64,000 bases of DNA from Hoeflea ulvae (GTDB taxonomy: Bacteria > Pseudomonadota > Alphaproteobacteria > Rhizobiales > Rhizobiaceae): assembly GCF_026619435.1 (NCBI RefSeq), contig NZ_JAOVZQ010000001.1, forward strand, positions 503,501-567,500, written 5' to 3'. Under the pieces are notes generated by a model. That model did not search any database, was not told the DNA's origin, and saw only the letters and a program-made list of their open reading frames with translations. The position numbers were made by a program, and so were the translations under genes. Below, piece by piece: positions 48,420-58,112 of the stretch. How positions within the stretch are numbered: position 1 is the first letter of the stretch; each line of letters begins with the position of its first letter.

Positions 48420-49430
48420 GTGTTTGGTGTGGATACAGTGGTACTTGCCATCATCGGCCTGTCCGCGCTCGCAGCGGGCGCCCTGGGCTATGGCGTGCTC
48501 TACAGCCGGATCGAGGACGACCGGAAGGCTGAAAACCGCGTCAAACGGGTCAAATCGGCTGAAACCGACCGGAGCAAGGCGACGGCGGCCCGCGACAGGC
48601 TGAATGAGGTCAACAAGCGCCGCAAATCCGTCCAGGATTCCCTCAAGACGCTGGAAGAGAAGAACAAGGAAAATGACCGTCGCAATTCCCCGCCGATGAA
48701 GGACCGGATCGGTCAGGCCGGGCTCGGGATTTCGGTCAGGCAGTTCTACCTCATCTCCTTCATCTTCGGCGCCATCATGGGCCTGCTTGCCTTTGTCGCC
48801 TATGGCAGCCCGCTGGTTGCGGCCGGGGTGATGATCGTCTTCGGCGCCGGCTTTCCGCGCTGGGTTATCGGCTTTCTGCGCAATCGCCGCTTCAAGGCCT
48901 TCCTGTCCGAATTTCCCAATGCGCTCGACATCATGGTCCGGTCGATCAAGTCCGGCCTGCCCCTGAATGACGCGATCCGGATGATCGCGTCGGAAGGCCA
49001 GGAGCCGGTCCGCACCGAGTTCAAGCGCATCGTCGAAGCCCAGCAGATGGGGCTCAACATGTCGGAGGCCTGTTCGCGGCTCTACACCCGCATGCCGCTG
49101 TCGGAAGCCAATTTCTTTGCCATCGTCATCACCATCCAGGCCCAGGCCGGCGGCAATCTCTCGGAAGCGCTCGGCAACCTGTCCCGGGTGCTGCGCGACC
49201 GCAAGAAGATGAAGGCCAAGATCAATGCGATGTCGATGGAGGCGAAGGCCTCGGCGGCCATCATCGGCGCCTTGCCCTTCATCGTCGCCACGCTGGTCTA
49301 CCTGACCTCACCTGAATACATCATGATCCTGTTCACAGATTCCCGCGGCCATCTCATTCTCGGCGCATCGGCGGTCTGGATGTCGATCGGCATCCTGGTG
49401 ATGCGCAACATGATCAACTTCGATATTTAG
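48420..49430 (+). CDS. tadB: Inner-membrane platform protein TadB
   Basis: The 336-residue protein has an N-terminal helix, a charged coiled-coil-like linker (about 25-90) and a type II secretion F domain with conserved FPNALDIMVRSIKSGLPL and QAQAGGNLSEALGNLSRVLRD. With TadC it forms the inner-membrane platform that CpaF drives. The GTG start at 48420 has AAGGAG 9 bases before it. Confidence 0.95.
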   Translation: MFGVDTVVLAIIGLSALAAGALGYGVLYSRIEDDRKAENRVKRVKSAETDRSKATAARDRLNEVNKRRKSVQDSLKTLEEKNKENDRRNSPPMKDRIGQAGLGISVRQFYLISFIFGAIMGLLAFVAYGSPLVAAGVMIVFGAGFPRWVIGFLRNRRFKAFLSEFPNALDIMVRSIKSGLPLNDAIRMIASEGQEPVRTEFKRIVEAQQMGLNMSEACSRLYTRMPLSEANFFAIVITIQAQAGGNLSEALGNLSRVLRDRKKMKAKINAMSMEAKASAAIIGALPFIVATLVYLTSPEYIMILFTDSRGHLILGASAVWMSIGILVMRNMINFDI

Positions 49431-49446
49431 CGGCGGATGAAATCTG

Positions 49447-50439
49447 ATGTCTGATATTGCCTCTACCCTGACAGATCCGGCCTATCTGGTCCCCTTGCTG
49501 GTGGCCGTGGCGGTTTTCGCAACGCTCTACACCATCATGGCGCCCTATTTCGAGCGCGGCGATCTCGATGCTCGGATGAAATCGGCTGCCATTGAGCGCG
49601 ATGAGATCCGCGCCCGCGAACGCGCCCGGCTCAATGCCGAGCAGTCGCGCGAAAGCACCAAGAATGCCGGGCTCCGGTCGCACAACAACGCCTCCGTGCG
49701 CGGCATTGTCGAGCAGCTCAACCTGAAGGATGCGCTGGCCGATGACGCCACCATCGCCAAGCTGCGGGCGGCCGGCTACCGCACCCAGAATGCGCTCAAC
49801 ATGTTTCTGCTGGCGCGCTTCGTGCTGCCCTTCGTGTTTCTTTCGGCCTCGGTCGTCTATGTCTTCGTTCTCGAAAACCTGACCGACAAGCCGTTCACCG
49901 TTCGTGTGCTGGCCTGTATCGTCGGCGCCTATGTCGGCTTCTACACGCCGAACCTGTTTGTCTCCAACCAGTCGAAGAAGCGCCAGGCGTCGATCAAGCT
50001 GGCCTGGCCGGATGCCCTCGACCTGATGCTGATCTGCGTTGAATCCGGGATCTCGATCGAGGCCGCGATGAAACGCGTGGCCGAGGAAATCGCCGTGCAG
50101 TCGACCGCTTTGGCCGAGGAATTCGTGCTGACGACGGCGGAATTGTCCTATCTGCAGGACCGGCGCGTGGCCTTCGAGAATCTGGGCAGCAGAACCGGGC
50201 TGGAGACCGTCAAATCGGTCACCCAGGCCCTGATCCAGTCCGAACGCTACGGCACGCCCATCGCCCAGGCCTTGCGCGTCCTTGCCGCCGAAAGCCGGGA
50301 CCAGCGCATGAACGAGGCCGAGAAGAAGGCCGCGGCCCTGCCGCCGAAGCTGACCGTGCCGATGATCCTGTTCTTCCTGCCGGTGCTCATCGGCGTGATT
50401 CTCGGACCGGCAGCGATCCAGGTCGCCGATAACTTCTAG
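49447..50439 (+). CDS. tadC: Inner-membrane platform protein TadC
   Basis: The 330-residue partner of TadB also carries a type II secretion F domain (LAWPDALDLMLICVESGISI, QSERYGTPIAQALRVLA) and three to four membrane helices. It starts 16 bases after tadB and ends the plus-strand tad operon, followed by a bidirectional terminator. Confidence 0.95.
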   Translation: MSDIASTLTDPAYLVPLLVAVAVFATLYTIMAPYFERGDLDARMKSAAIERDEIRARERARLNAEQSRESTKNAGLRSHNNASVRGIVEQLNLKDALADDATIAKLRAAGYRTQNALNMFLLARFVLPFVFLSASVVYVFVLENLTDKPFTVRVLACIVGAYVGFYTPNLFVSNQSKKRQASIKLAWPDALDLMLICVESGISIEAAMKRVAEEIAVQSTALAEEFVLTTAELSYLQDRRVAFENLGSRTGLETVKSVTQALIQSERYGTPIAQALRVLAAESRDQRMNEAEKKAAALPPKLTVPMILFFLPVLIGVILGPAAIQVADNF

Positions 50440-50611
50440 GCGGGCCGCGATCTGAACCTCGCCCCGGGTGTGACGACGCCAGGATCAGCCAGCGGCAATG
50501 CTGCTGCCCGGTCGCGGCATTCTGACCGGGCAACGACTTGACCAAAGCCGTTGCCACCGCCCGATCATCCGGCCGCCATGACTGTCATTTTCCAGGGCCT
50601 GATGTGCCATC

Positions 50612-50645
50612 AAAAAACGCCACGTTCGGTTGAACGTGGCGTTTG
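50612..50645. terminator. Bidirectional rho-independent terminator between tadC and tadD
   Basis: AAACGCCACGTTC and GAACGTGGCGTTT form a perfect 13-base-pair stem around GGTT. The left side continues as more As, giving a good T-run for the minus-strand tadD transcript; the right side gives a shorter T-run for tadC. It lies between the convergent genes. The rest of the 242-base gap holds nothing recognisable. Confidence 0.9.
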
Positions 50646-50681
50646 CTGTATCATGCATTTAAGCTCTCTCGCTTGAGAGTC

Positions 50682-51479
50682 TCAGGTATCCTTGAGCTTG
50701 TTCCAGGCATTCTGCTGGGTCAGCATGGCGCGCAGATAGGTGATGTTGGCGCTGGCCTGTTCGGCGGAAATTTCCGCGCTGGCAATTTTTTCGGCCTCGT
50801 CGAAACGGCCCTGAAGACCGACGACCAGGGCCAGGTTCTGCCGGACCCGGCTGTCGGCGCCGGGCTGCCGGATGGCCGAAGCCAGATAGGATTCGGCGGT
50901 CTTGAGATCGCCCTGCAGCACATAGGACATGCCGAGATTGGACAGGATCGAGGATTCATTGGGCTGCAGATCCAGCGCCTTGCGGTAGCGGGCGCGCGCG
51001 GTGGCGGGGTCCCCGAGCTGGTCGTGGATCGCGCCTTCCGCGGAAAGCAGCTGCCAGTCGGGACGGTCCGGGGTCTGGGCCCGCTGGATCGCGTCCAGTG
51101 CCTTTTCGAGCTGGCCCGCGCCGGCCAGCGCCTTGCCATAGGCTGCAAGCACCGCGCGGTCGGTCGGATTGTGGATCGCCACCTGCTGCATCACCGCCAG
51201 CGCCTGTTCGGAACGGCCGCCCATGGTCAGCACCGAGGCGTATTTCATGCCGACGGATGCGTCCTTGGGGTTCTTGTCATAGGCCCTGCCAATGGTATCG
51301 GCCGCCGAATGCAGCTCGGCCGCATTCATGGTCTCGAGCGGCTTGTTCATCGACGGGATCGAGCCGGTGGTCAGCCTGCCCTTGGACGCGCATCCCGCAA
51401 GCGAGATGCCGAGCGCGGCAATGCAGACTGCGCTGAGCAGCCGCCGCGGGAGGAGTGCACGTGAAGGGGTCGCTGACAT
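50682..51479 (-). CDS. tadD: TPR lipoprotein TadD
   Basis: The 265-residue lipoprotein has a signal peptide with lipobox LAGC (AALGISLAGCASKG) and several tetratricopeptide repeats (QALAVMQQVAIHNPTD, ARYRKALDLQPNESS, LSNLGMSYVLQGD). TadD acts as a pilotin-like or scaffold factor of the Tad system. The ATG at 51479 is chosen so that the signal peptide is N-terminal. It is on the opposite strand to cpa/tad genes and convergent with tadC. Confidence 0.93.
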   Translation of the reverse strand: MSATPSRALLPRRLLSAVCIAALGISLAGCASKGRLTTGSIPSMNKPLETMNAAELHSAADTIGRAYDKNPKDASVGMKYASVLTMGGRSEQALAVMQQVAIHNPTDRAVLAAYGKALAGAGQLEKALDAIQRAQTPDRPDWQLLSAEGAIHDQLGDPATARARYRKALDLQPNESSILSNLGMSYVLQGDLKTAESYLASAIRQPGADSRVRQNLALVVGLQGRFDEAEKIASAEISAEQASANITYLRAMLTQQNAWNKLKDT

Positions 51480-51621
51480 GGCCTGGTCCCGTAAACTGAG
51501 GTGCGTGGCGGCCCGGCAGGGGTGGCGCCACAGTCTTCGTTCAAGCAATAATCTGTTAACCCTAATCAAGAGTTAACATCTGATTCTCCGCCGGCCTGCC
51601 GCGGAGAGCCCAAGGAGAAAA

Positions 51622-53016
51622 ATGTCGCCCTATGCCAGGATTGACCGCCCGTCGCCCTTCGCACCCAGTTCCGCCCAGGCGCTGCCCGTCTGGGCGGTGA
51701 CACGAACCGACATCGAGAACGGCCATCTTGACGAGGCGGCCCTTGCCTGGGCTGCGGCGGCCGGATTTCAGGCGGCGGAAGGCGTGCTGCTGCTGGTGCC
51801 TGACCGCCAGGGCAAGCTGTCGGGCGCGCTGTTCGGGCTGGGCGAGGAGGGCGAGTGCCATCCGCTTCTCGGCGGCAAGCTCGCGCGCACCCTGCCCGAG
51901 GGCGACTGGCGCATTGCCGCCTCGTCCATTCCGGGCGATGTGATGGCGCTGGCGTTCGGCATGGGCGCCTACCGGTTCGAAAGCTACCGCAAGCCTTCGC
52001 CGGACGGGCCGCGGCTGGTGATTCCGGAAGGGGCGGACGCTGCTGCCATCGAGCGCACCGTCACCGCGGTCGGCCTTGCGCGCGATCTCGTCAACACGCC
52101 TGCCAACGACATGGGACCCGACACGTTGGAAGCTGTGTTCCGCGGATTGGCCGATCACTACCAGGCCAGGGTGACTGTCATTGCCGGCGATGACCTCGTC
52201 TCGCAGGGCTTTCCGATGATCCACGCAGTCGGTCGCGCCGCGCAGGAGGCGCCGCGGCTGCTCGACATGCGCTGGGGCAAAGAAGGCGCGCCCAGGATCA
52301 CGCTGGTGGGCAAGGGGGTCTGCTTCGACACCGGCGGCCTCGATATTAAGCCGGCCTCCTCGATGCTCAACATGAAGAAGGACATGGGCGGTGCGGCCAA
52401 TGTGCTGGCGCTGGCCATGATGATCATGGATGCCGGGCTGCCGGTCGATCTGCGCGTGCTCGTTCCGGCGGTGGAAAATTCGATTTCGGCCTCGGCATTC
52501 CGGCCCGGTGACGTGCTGGTGAGCCGCAAGGGCCTGAGCGTGCAGATCGACAACACCGATGCCGAGGGGCGCCTGGTCCTGGCCGACGCGCTGGCCTTTG
52601 CCTGCGAGCAGGATCCCGGCCTGCTCATCGACATGGCAACGCTTACCGGTGCCGCAAGGGTGGCGCTCGGCCCCGATCTGCCGCCGTTCTATACCGATGA
52701 TGATCAGCTGGCCGGCGAGCTGACGACCGCGTCGGCACAGGTCGTCGACCCGCTGTGGCGGATGCCGCTGTTCAAGCCCTATGAAGCCGACGTCAAGGCC
52801 CGGATCGCCGATCTGACCAATGCGCCGGCCGGCGGTTTTGCCGGCTCGATCACCGCGGCGTTGTTTCTCAAGCGCTTCGTTGCGCCGGGGACAAGCTGGG
52901 CACATTTCGACATTTTCGCCTGGACGCCAAAGGACAAACCGCATGCGCTGACCGGCGGCGAGGCCCAGGGCATCCGCGCCCTGTTCGACGTGATCAGCAC
53001 CCGCCATCCGGCCTGA
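51622..53016 (+). CDS. Leucyl aminopeptidase family protein (M17)
   Basis: The 464-residue metallo-exopeptidase trims N-terminal residues from peptides in the cytoplasm. The M17 signature NTDAEGRL is at 311-318, and metal and catalytic residues K231, D236, D254, D313 and E315 are present (VGKGVCFDTGGLDIKP, MKKDMGGAAN). It is slightly shorter than classical PepA because of a compact N-terminal domain. It is followed by a MarR regulator and an NlpC/P60 hydrolase, suggesting a role in recycling cell-wall peptides. Confidence 0.94.
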   Translation: MSPYARIDRPSPFAPSSAQALPVWAVTRTDIENGHLDEAALAWAAAAGFQAAEGVLLLVPDRQGKLSGALFGLGEEGECHPLLGGKLARTLPEGDWRIAASSIPGDVMALAFGMGAYRFESYRKPSPDGPRLVIPEGADAAAIERTVTAVGLARDLVNTPANDMGPDTLEAVFRGLADHYQARVTVIAGDDLVSQGFPMIHAVGRAAQEAPRLLDMRWGKEGAPRITLVGKGVCFDTGGLDIKPASSMLNMKKDMGGAANVLALAMMIMDAGLPVDLRVLVPAVENSISASAFRPGDVLVSRKGLSVQIDNTDAEGRLVLADALAFACEQDPGLLIDMATLTGAARVALGPDLPPFYTDDDQLAGELTTASAQVVDPLWRMPLFKPYEADVKARIADLTNAPAGGFAGSITAALFLKRFVAPGTSWAHFDIFAWTPKDKPHALTGGEAQGIRALFDVISTRHPA

Positions 53017-53106
53017 CCAGAGACGGGGGCTGCACCGGCGCCGACTTGCGCCTTGATTCGGTTTCGGTCAATGTAAACCGGTACCGTAACGATACAGGCC
53101 GCCGCT

Positions 53107-53478
53107 ATGTCACTTGACCTCAGGCCCTCGGATGCGCTCGGGCTGTGGCACGCCGCCACGCTGGAGCATGTGCGCGTGATCGGGCCCGATCTGACCATCC
53201 GGCAACTGGCGATCCTGCTGCACATCTACCTCGCGGCGCCGCCGCACACGGTGCGCGGGCTCGCCGCCACGCTTGGGGTCACCAAGCCGGTGATCACCCG
53301 GGCGCTCGACACCATGGGCCATATGGGGCTGGTGCGCCGGGTGCGTGACGAGCGCGACCGCCGCAATGTCATCATCAAGCGCACGGTGGAAGGCGCGCTC
53401 TTTGTCGAAAGGCTCGGCGACATCATCATCGCCGAAGGCCGCAAATTGTCGCTGGCAAAGGATCAGACCCATGAGTGA
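53107..53478 (+). CDS. MarR-family transcriptional regulator
   Basis: The 123-residue winged-helix protein has the helix-turn-helix segment TVRGLAATLGVTKPVITRAL followed by the wing VRDERDRRNVIIKRT, typical of MarR proteins. It has no signal and would dimerise. It overlaps the NlpC/P60 gene by 8 bases, so it probably controls or is controlled with the peptidase pair. The ligand is unknown. Confidence 0.85.
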   Translation: MSLDLRPSDALGLWHAATLEHVRVIGPDLTIRQLAILLHIYLAAPPHTVRGLAATLGVTKPVITRALDTMGHMGLVRRVRDERDRRNVIIKRTVEGALFVERLGDIIIAEGRKLSLAKDQTHE

Positions 53479-54331
53479 GACACTGGACCATCGGCTGCAC
53501 GCCTACCGGGACGACCTGGCCGATAGCCGGCTCAGGGGCCGGGTCGAGGCCGCGCGTTTTGCCGACGGCACGCCGGGCGAGGTGATCCTGCCGGTGGCCC
53601 CGCTGCGTCCCCGGCCCGATGACAGTTGCAGCATGGATAGCGAGGCGCTTTTCGGAGAGGCGCTGACCGTGTTCGACCGCCGCGATGGCTGGGCCTGGGT
53701 CCAGCTCGCAGTGGACGGTTATGTCGGCTATCTGCGCGAAGAGGCGATCAGGGAAGGCTCGACTCCGGCCACCCATCTGGTCTCGGTGCCGCGCAGCTTT
53801 GTCTATCCCGGTCCGGACCTGCGCTTTCCGCATCTCATGGCTTTGTCGATGGGCAGCCGCGTCACCGTGACCGGTGCGGCTGAGACCCGCGCAACCCCCT
53901 ATTCAGTTTTGAAAGATGGTTCTGCCATCATCGCCACTCATCTGCGACCGATAACCGAAATTGCAGCGGAAGACGCCGTCTCGGTCGCCACCCGGTTTCT
54001 GCACACGCCTTATCTCTGGGGCGGCCGCTCGGGCTTCGGCATTGATTGTTCGGGTCTTGTGCAGATGGCGCTGGCCATGACCGGCAAGCCGGCGCCGCGC
54101 GATTCCGACCTTCAGGCGGCAAATCTCGGCCATGCCATCGATCCCGGGACGGATGGCCTGCAGCGCGGGGATCTGGTGTTCTGGAAGGGCCATGTCGGCT
54201 TTGTCGAGGACGAGCACACGCTGCTCCACGCCTCCGGCGGCACCATGTATGTGACCCGTGAACCGCTGCGCGAGGCCATCGACCGCATCGCCAGGCTCTA
54301 CAGTCTGCCGACTGGCTATCGGCGGCCTTGA
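53471..54331 (+). CDS. NlpC/P60 family cell-wall peptidase with SH3-like domain
   Basis: The 286-residue protein has an SH3b-like region (about 55-110), then an NlpC/P60 domain with catalytic C193 in IDCSGLVQM and H241 in WKGHVGFV. Such enzymes cleave gamma-D-Glu-diamino acid bonds in peptidoglycan peptides. No signal peptide is seen, so it acts in the cytoplasm on imported muropeptides. The ATG at 53471 overlaps the MarR gene by 8 bases. Confidence 0.9.
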   Translation: MSETLDHRLHAYRDDLADSRLRGRVEAARFADGTPGEVILPVAPLRPRPDDSCSMDSEALFGEALTVFDRRDGWAWVQLAVDGYVGYLREEAIREGSTPATHLVSVPRSFVYPGPDLRFPHLMALSMGSRVTVTGAAETRATPYSVLKDGSAIIATHLRPITEIAAEDAVSVATRFLHTPYLWGGRSGFGIDCSGLVQMALAMTGKPAPRDSDLQAANLGHAIDPGTDGLQRGDLVFWKGHVGFVEDEHTLLHASGGTMYVTREPLREAIDRIARLYSLPTGYRRP

Positions 54332-54337
54332 TCCGGC

Positions 54338-55306
54338 TCAGTATCCGGCCGCGCGGTCGACCAGATTGACCAGCGGCTCGCCGCGCTCATAGGCGTCCAT
54401 CTGGCGCACAATCGGCCCGATCAGCGATGACGCCATCGAGGCTGCGGCTGCGTGCGGGGTCAGCGTCACCTTCGGATGGGTCCAGAACCGGCTTTCCGGC
54501 GGCAGCGGTTCCTGCTGAAATACATCAAGCGAGACGGCTGACAACAGACCATCATCAAGCGCAGACAAAATATCGGCTTCGTTCTGCAGCCCGCCGCGCC
54601 CGGCATTGATCAGCACCGGCGCGCCCAGCGGCCCGCGCCGGGTCATTCTTGCAAACAGATCGCGGTTGAGGATTTCGCGGGTGTCGTGTGTCAGCGGCAG
54701 CAGCACCACGAAGATATCGGCTGAGGCCAGAAACGCATCAAGGCCCTGCGCGCCGGCATGGCAGGCAACGCCTTCGACCTGTTTTGCGGTCCGCGACCAG
54801 CCGGAAACCTTGAAGCCCATCACCTGCAGCTTGGCGGCTGCATCACGGCCGAGCTCGCCCAGCCCCATGATGCCGACGGTCAGATCGGCGGCGGCGGCCT
54901 GGGTCTTGTCCTCGAGCCAGGTCCGGTTCGCCTGCTGCGCCCGGTAGCGCGGCCCGTGTCGATGGTGGTCAAGCACCTGCCAGATCACATATTCGCTCAT
55001 CCGGGTGGTCAGGTCGGGCGACACCACGCGCACGATCGGCACATCGGGCATGCTGGTGTCGGAAAACACGTGATCGACACCGGCGCCGAGCGAGAAGATC
55101 ACCTTCAGATTGGGCAGTTTCGACAACAGGCCCTTCCGCTGCTTCCACACCACCGCATAATGAATGCTGGGATCGGCCTCGCCCTCCGGCTCCAGCGTCA
55201 CCGCGCGGTCCGGTGCGGCCCCGGCCAGTTCCTCGATCCACTGCTGCGACGACCAGCCGGTCGGGGCCAGCAGGATGCGGCCTGTGTCGGTGCGGTTGTC
55301 AGTCAT
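54338..55306 (-). CDS. ghrA: Glyoxylate/hydroxypyruvate reductase A
   Basis: The 322-residue D-2-hydroxyacid dehydrogenase has a Rossmann motif (VGIMGLGELGRDAAAKL) and the catalytic Arg, Glu and His regions (INAGRGGLQNEADI, LDVFQQEPLP, TLTPHAAA). It reduces glyoxylate or hydroxypyruvate with NAD(P)H. It is the last gene of the yej unit, 8 bases after yejF, although no metabolic link to peptide uptake is obvious. Confidence 0.9.
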   Translation of the reverse strand: MTDNRTDTGRILLAPTGWSSQQWIEELAGAAPDRAVTLEPEGEADPSIHYAVVWKQRKGLLSKLPNLKVIFSLGAGVDHVFSDTSMPDVPIVRVVSPDLTTRMSEYVIWQVLDHHRHGPRYRAQQANRTWLEDKTQAAAADLTVGIMGLGELGRDAAAKLQVMGFKVSGWSRTAKQVEGVACHAGAQGLDAFLASADIFVVLLPLTHDTREILNRDLFARMTRRGPLGAPVLINAGRGGLQNEADILSALDDGLLSAVSLDVFQQEPLPPESRFWTHPKVTLTPHAAAASMASSLIGPIVRQMDAYERGEPLVNLVDRAAGY

Positions 55307-55314
55307 GAAGTTGC

Positions 55315-56964
55315 CTATTCGCTGATCACGGCGCTGTCGACGGCTTCGAGATTGAAGGCCGCTGCCATCAGCGCTTTGGTGTAGTCGGTTTCCGGATGGT
55401 CGAAGATCTTGTCCGCCGTGCCCTGCTCGACCACCTTGCCGGCGCGCATGACGATCACGTCATTTGCCAGTGCGCGCACCACTTTCAGGTCGTGGCTGAT
55501 GAACAGATAGGCCAGATCATGCCGCTTCTGCAGATCGCGCAAGAGATCGACGACCTGCGCCTGCACGCTCATGTCGAGCGCCGAGGTCGGCTCGTCCAGC
55601 ATCACGAAGCGGGGTTTGAGCACCATGGCGCGGGCAATCGCGATGCGTTGCCGCTGGCCGCCGGAAAATTCATGCGGATAGCGCCAGCGGGTCGAGGCGT
55701 CGAGCCCGACTTCCTCCAGCGCTTCGGCAACCCGGCGGTCGCGGTCGCGCGCCGAAAGATCCGCGGCATGGATCGCCAGCCCCTCGCCAACGATGTCGGC
55801 AATCGACATGCGCGGGCTCAGCGATCCGAACGGGTCCTGAAACACCACCTGCATCGAACTCCTGAGCGGCTTCATCTCCTTGAAGGATCGCTCATGCAAT
55901 GCCAGCTTGTTGAAATAGATCTCGCCCTCGCTGCGGATCAGACGCATCAGCGCCAGCCCCAGCGTGGTCTTGCCCGACCCGGATTCGCCGACGACGCCGA
56001 GTGTCTGGCCCGATTTGAGCGACAGCGACAACCCGTCCACCGCCTTGACGTGATCGACGGTGCGCCTGAGAAACCCCTGTTTGACCGGAAACCAGACCTT
56101 GATGTCCTTGGCCCGCATCACTTCGGGCGCGGCCTCGTTGCGCTCGGGCGGCTGGCCCTTGGGCTCGGCGGCAAGCAGGTGCTTGGTATAGGCGTGCTGC
56201 GGATTGGCGAAGATCTCCGCCGTCGGCCCGGTCTCGACAATCCTGCCGTCCGTCATCACGCAGACCCGGTCGGCAAATTTGCGGACAATGCCGAGATCAT
56301 GGGTGATGAACAGCATCGCCATACCGTGCTGGTTTTTCAGATTGCTCAGCAGCGCGAGGATCTGCGCCTGGACCGTGACATCGAGCGCCGTCGTCGGTTC
56401 GTCGGCGATCAGCAGTTCCGGGCGGTTGGCCAGCGCCATGGCAATCATTACCCGCTGCCGCTGACCGCCGGACAATTGATGCGGGTAGGAGGCCAGCCGC
56501 TTTTCCGGATCGCGGATGCCGACCTGGTCGAGCAGTTCCAGCACCTGCCGCCGGGCTTCGTCCGGCTTGATCGGCTGGTGCAGGTGCAGGATTTCCGAAA
56601 TCTGCTTTTCCACCGACTGCAGCGGATTGAGCGAGGTCATCGGCTCCTGGAAGATCATGGTGATGTCGTTGCCGCGCACGTCGCGGATCACCTGTTCCGG
56701 CGCCGAGAGCAGGTCCCGGCCCTTGAACAGGATCTTGCCGGAGGGGTGGCTGGCCGCCGGATAGGGCAGCAGCCGCAGCACCGAGAGCGCCGAGACCGAC
56801 TTGCCGGAACCGGATTCGCCCACCAGCGCCACCGTCTCGCCGCGCCTGATGTCGAAGGAGACATGATCCACCGCCGTCTGGCTTTCGCCGGACTGGTGGA
56901 ACTCCACCGAGAGATCGCGCACCGACAGCAGCGGCTCGCCGGTCCGGTCTGTCACACTGCTCAT
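55315..56964 (-). CDS. yejF: Peptide ABC transporter double ATPase YejF
   Basis: The 549-residue protein fuses two ABC ATPase domains. Each has Walker A (GESGSGKS), LSGGQRQRV or FSGGQRQRI signature and Walker B ([25 protein letters not shown]). It powers import by YejB/YejE. It overlaps yejE by 4 bases. In E. coli YejABEF imports microcin C and peptides, and in Sinorhizobium the system affects tolerance of plant antimicrobial peptides. Confidence 0.96.
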   Translation of the reverse strand: MSSVTDRTGEPLLSVRDLSVEFHQSGESQTAVDHVSFDIRRGETVALVGESGSGKSVSALSVLRLLPYPAASHPSGKILFKGRDLLSAPEQVIRDVRGNDITMIFQEPMTSLNPLQSVEKQISEILHLHQPIKPDEARRQVLELLDQVGIRDPEKRLASYPHQLSGGQRQRVMIAMALANRPELLIADEPTTALDVTVQAQILALLSNLKNQHGMAMLFITHDLGIVRKFADRVCVMTDGRIVETGPTAEIFANPQHAYTKHLLAAEPKGQPPERNEAAPEVMRAKDIKVWFPVKQGFLRRTVDHVKAVDGLSLSLKSGQTLGVVGESGSGKTTLGLALMRLIRSEGEIYFNKLALHERSFKEMKPLRSSMQVVFQDPFGSLSPRMSIADIVGEGLAIHAADLSARDRDRRVAEALEEVGLDASTRWRYPHEFSGGQRQRIAIARAMVLKPRFVMLDEPTSALDMSVQAQVVDLLRDLQKRHDLAYLFISHDLKVVRALANDVIVMRAGKVVEQGTADKIFDHPETDYTKALMAAAFNLEAVDSAVISE

Positions 56965-58112
56965 CGGAAAGTCTTTCGCGGGTCGAAGGCGTCACGCGTC
57001 GCCTCGCCGATGAAGATCAGCAGCGACAGCATGATCGAGATGGTGAAGAACGCCGTCATCCCCAGCCAGGGCGCCTGCAGGTTGCGCTTGCCCTGGGCGA
57101 TCAGTTCTCCCAGCGAAGCCGATCCCGGCGGCAGGCCGAAGCCGAGGAAGTCGAGCGAGGTCAGCGTCGTGATCGAGCCAGACAGGATGAAGGGCAGGAA
57201 GGTCAGCGTCGCCACCATGGCGTTGGGCAGCAGGTGCCTGAACATGATGGTGGCATTGCCGACCCCGAGCGCCCGGGCGGCGTTGACATATTCGAAATTG
57301 CGGGCGCGCAAAAACTCCGCCCGCACGATGCCGACAAACGAGACCCAGGAAAACAGCAGCATGATGCCGAGCAGGATCCAGAATCCCGGCGGCAGCACCG
57401 CGGCGATGATCAGCAGGATGTAGAGCACCGGCATCGAGGACCAGATCTCGATGAAGCGCTGCATCAACAGGTCGGTCCAGCCGCCGAAATAGCCCTGCAC
57501 CGCGCCGGCGGCGACACCGATCAGCGCCGAGAAGATGGTCAGCGTCAGGCCGAACAGCACCGAAATCCGGAACCCGTAGATCATCCGCGCGGTGACATCG
57601 CGGGCTTGGTCGTCGGTGCCGAGCCAGTTCATGTTGCCCAGCGTGCAGCCCGGATCCTCGTCCTTCAGCGGATAGGCGGAACAGGCGACGCCGTCATCGA
57701 GCAGCCAGAACGGGGCCGTCGGCGCCGAATGCGGAATATAGGAATTGGCGGTGGTGTAGGAATAGCGGATCGGTGGCCAGATCATCCAGCCATTGTCCTT
57801 GATCTCGTTCTGGATGAAGGGATCGCGGTAATCGGTGCGTGCCAGGAACCCGCCGAATTTCTCCTCCGGGTAGTCGATCAGCACCGGATAGAGGATCTCG
57901 CCCTTGTAGGAGGCCAGGATCGGCCGGTCATTGGCGATGAGTTCGGCCATCAGGCTGGCGATGAACAGGAACAGGAACAGCCACAGCGACCAGTAGCCGC
58001 GCCGGTTGGCCTTGAAATTGGCCCAGCGCCGCTTGTTGGTCGGCGACAGCCAGCCCTTCGGCCGGCCGTTGACATCATAGGTCTCGGGATTGCTGGAAGC
58101 CGTCACGCTCAT
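56961..58112 (-). CDS. yejE: Peptide ABC transporter permease YejE
   Basis: The 383-residue permease has a long cytoplasmic N-terminus (SPTNKRRWANFKANRRGYWS), a first helix, a large periplasmic loop that is characteristic of YejE, and five more helices. The conserved loop with AARALGVGNATIMFRHLLPN contacts the ATPase. It is coupled to yejB and yejF by 4-base overlaps. Confidence 0.96.
   Translation of the reverse strand: MSVTASSNPETYDVNGRPKGWLSPTNKRRWANFKANRRGYWSLWLFLFLFIASLMAELIANDRPILASYKGEILYPVLIDYPEEKFGGFLARTDYRDPFIQNEIKDNGWMIWPPIRYSYTTANSYIPHSAPTAPFWLLDDGVACSAYPLKDEDPGCTLGNMNWLGTDDQARDVTARMIYGFRISVLFGLTLTIFSALIGVAAGAVQGYFGGWTDLLMQRFIEIWSSMPVLYILLIIAAVLPPGFWILLGIMLLFSWVSFVGIVRAEFLRARNFEYVNAARALGVGNATIMFRHLLPNAMVATLTFLPFILSGSITTLTSLDFLGFGLPPGSASLGELIAQGKRNLQAPWLGMTAFFTISIMLSLLIFIGEATRDAFDPRKTFR

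Noticed and set aside
55396..57423. 675-codon plus-strand frame opposite yejF and yejE
   Set aside because: Antisense to two clear ABC transporter genes and without any recognisable motif.
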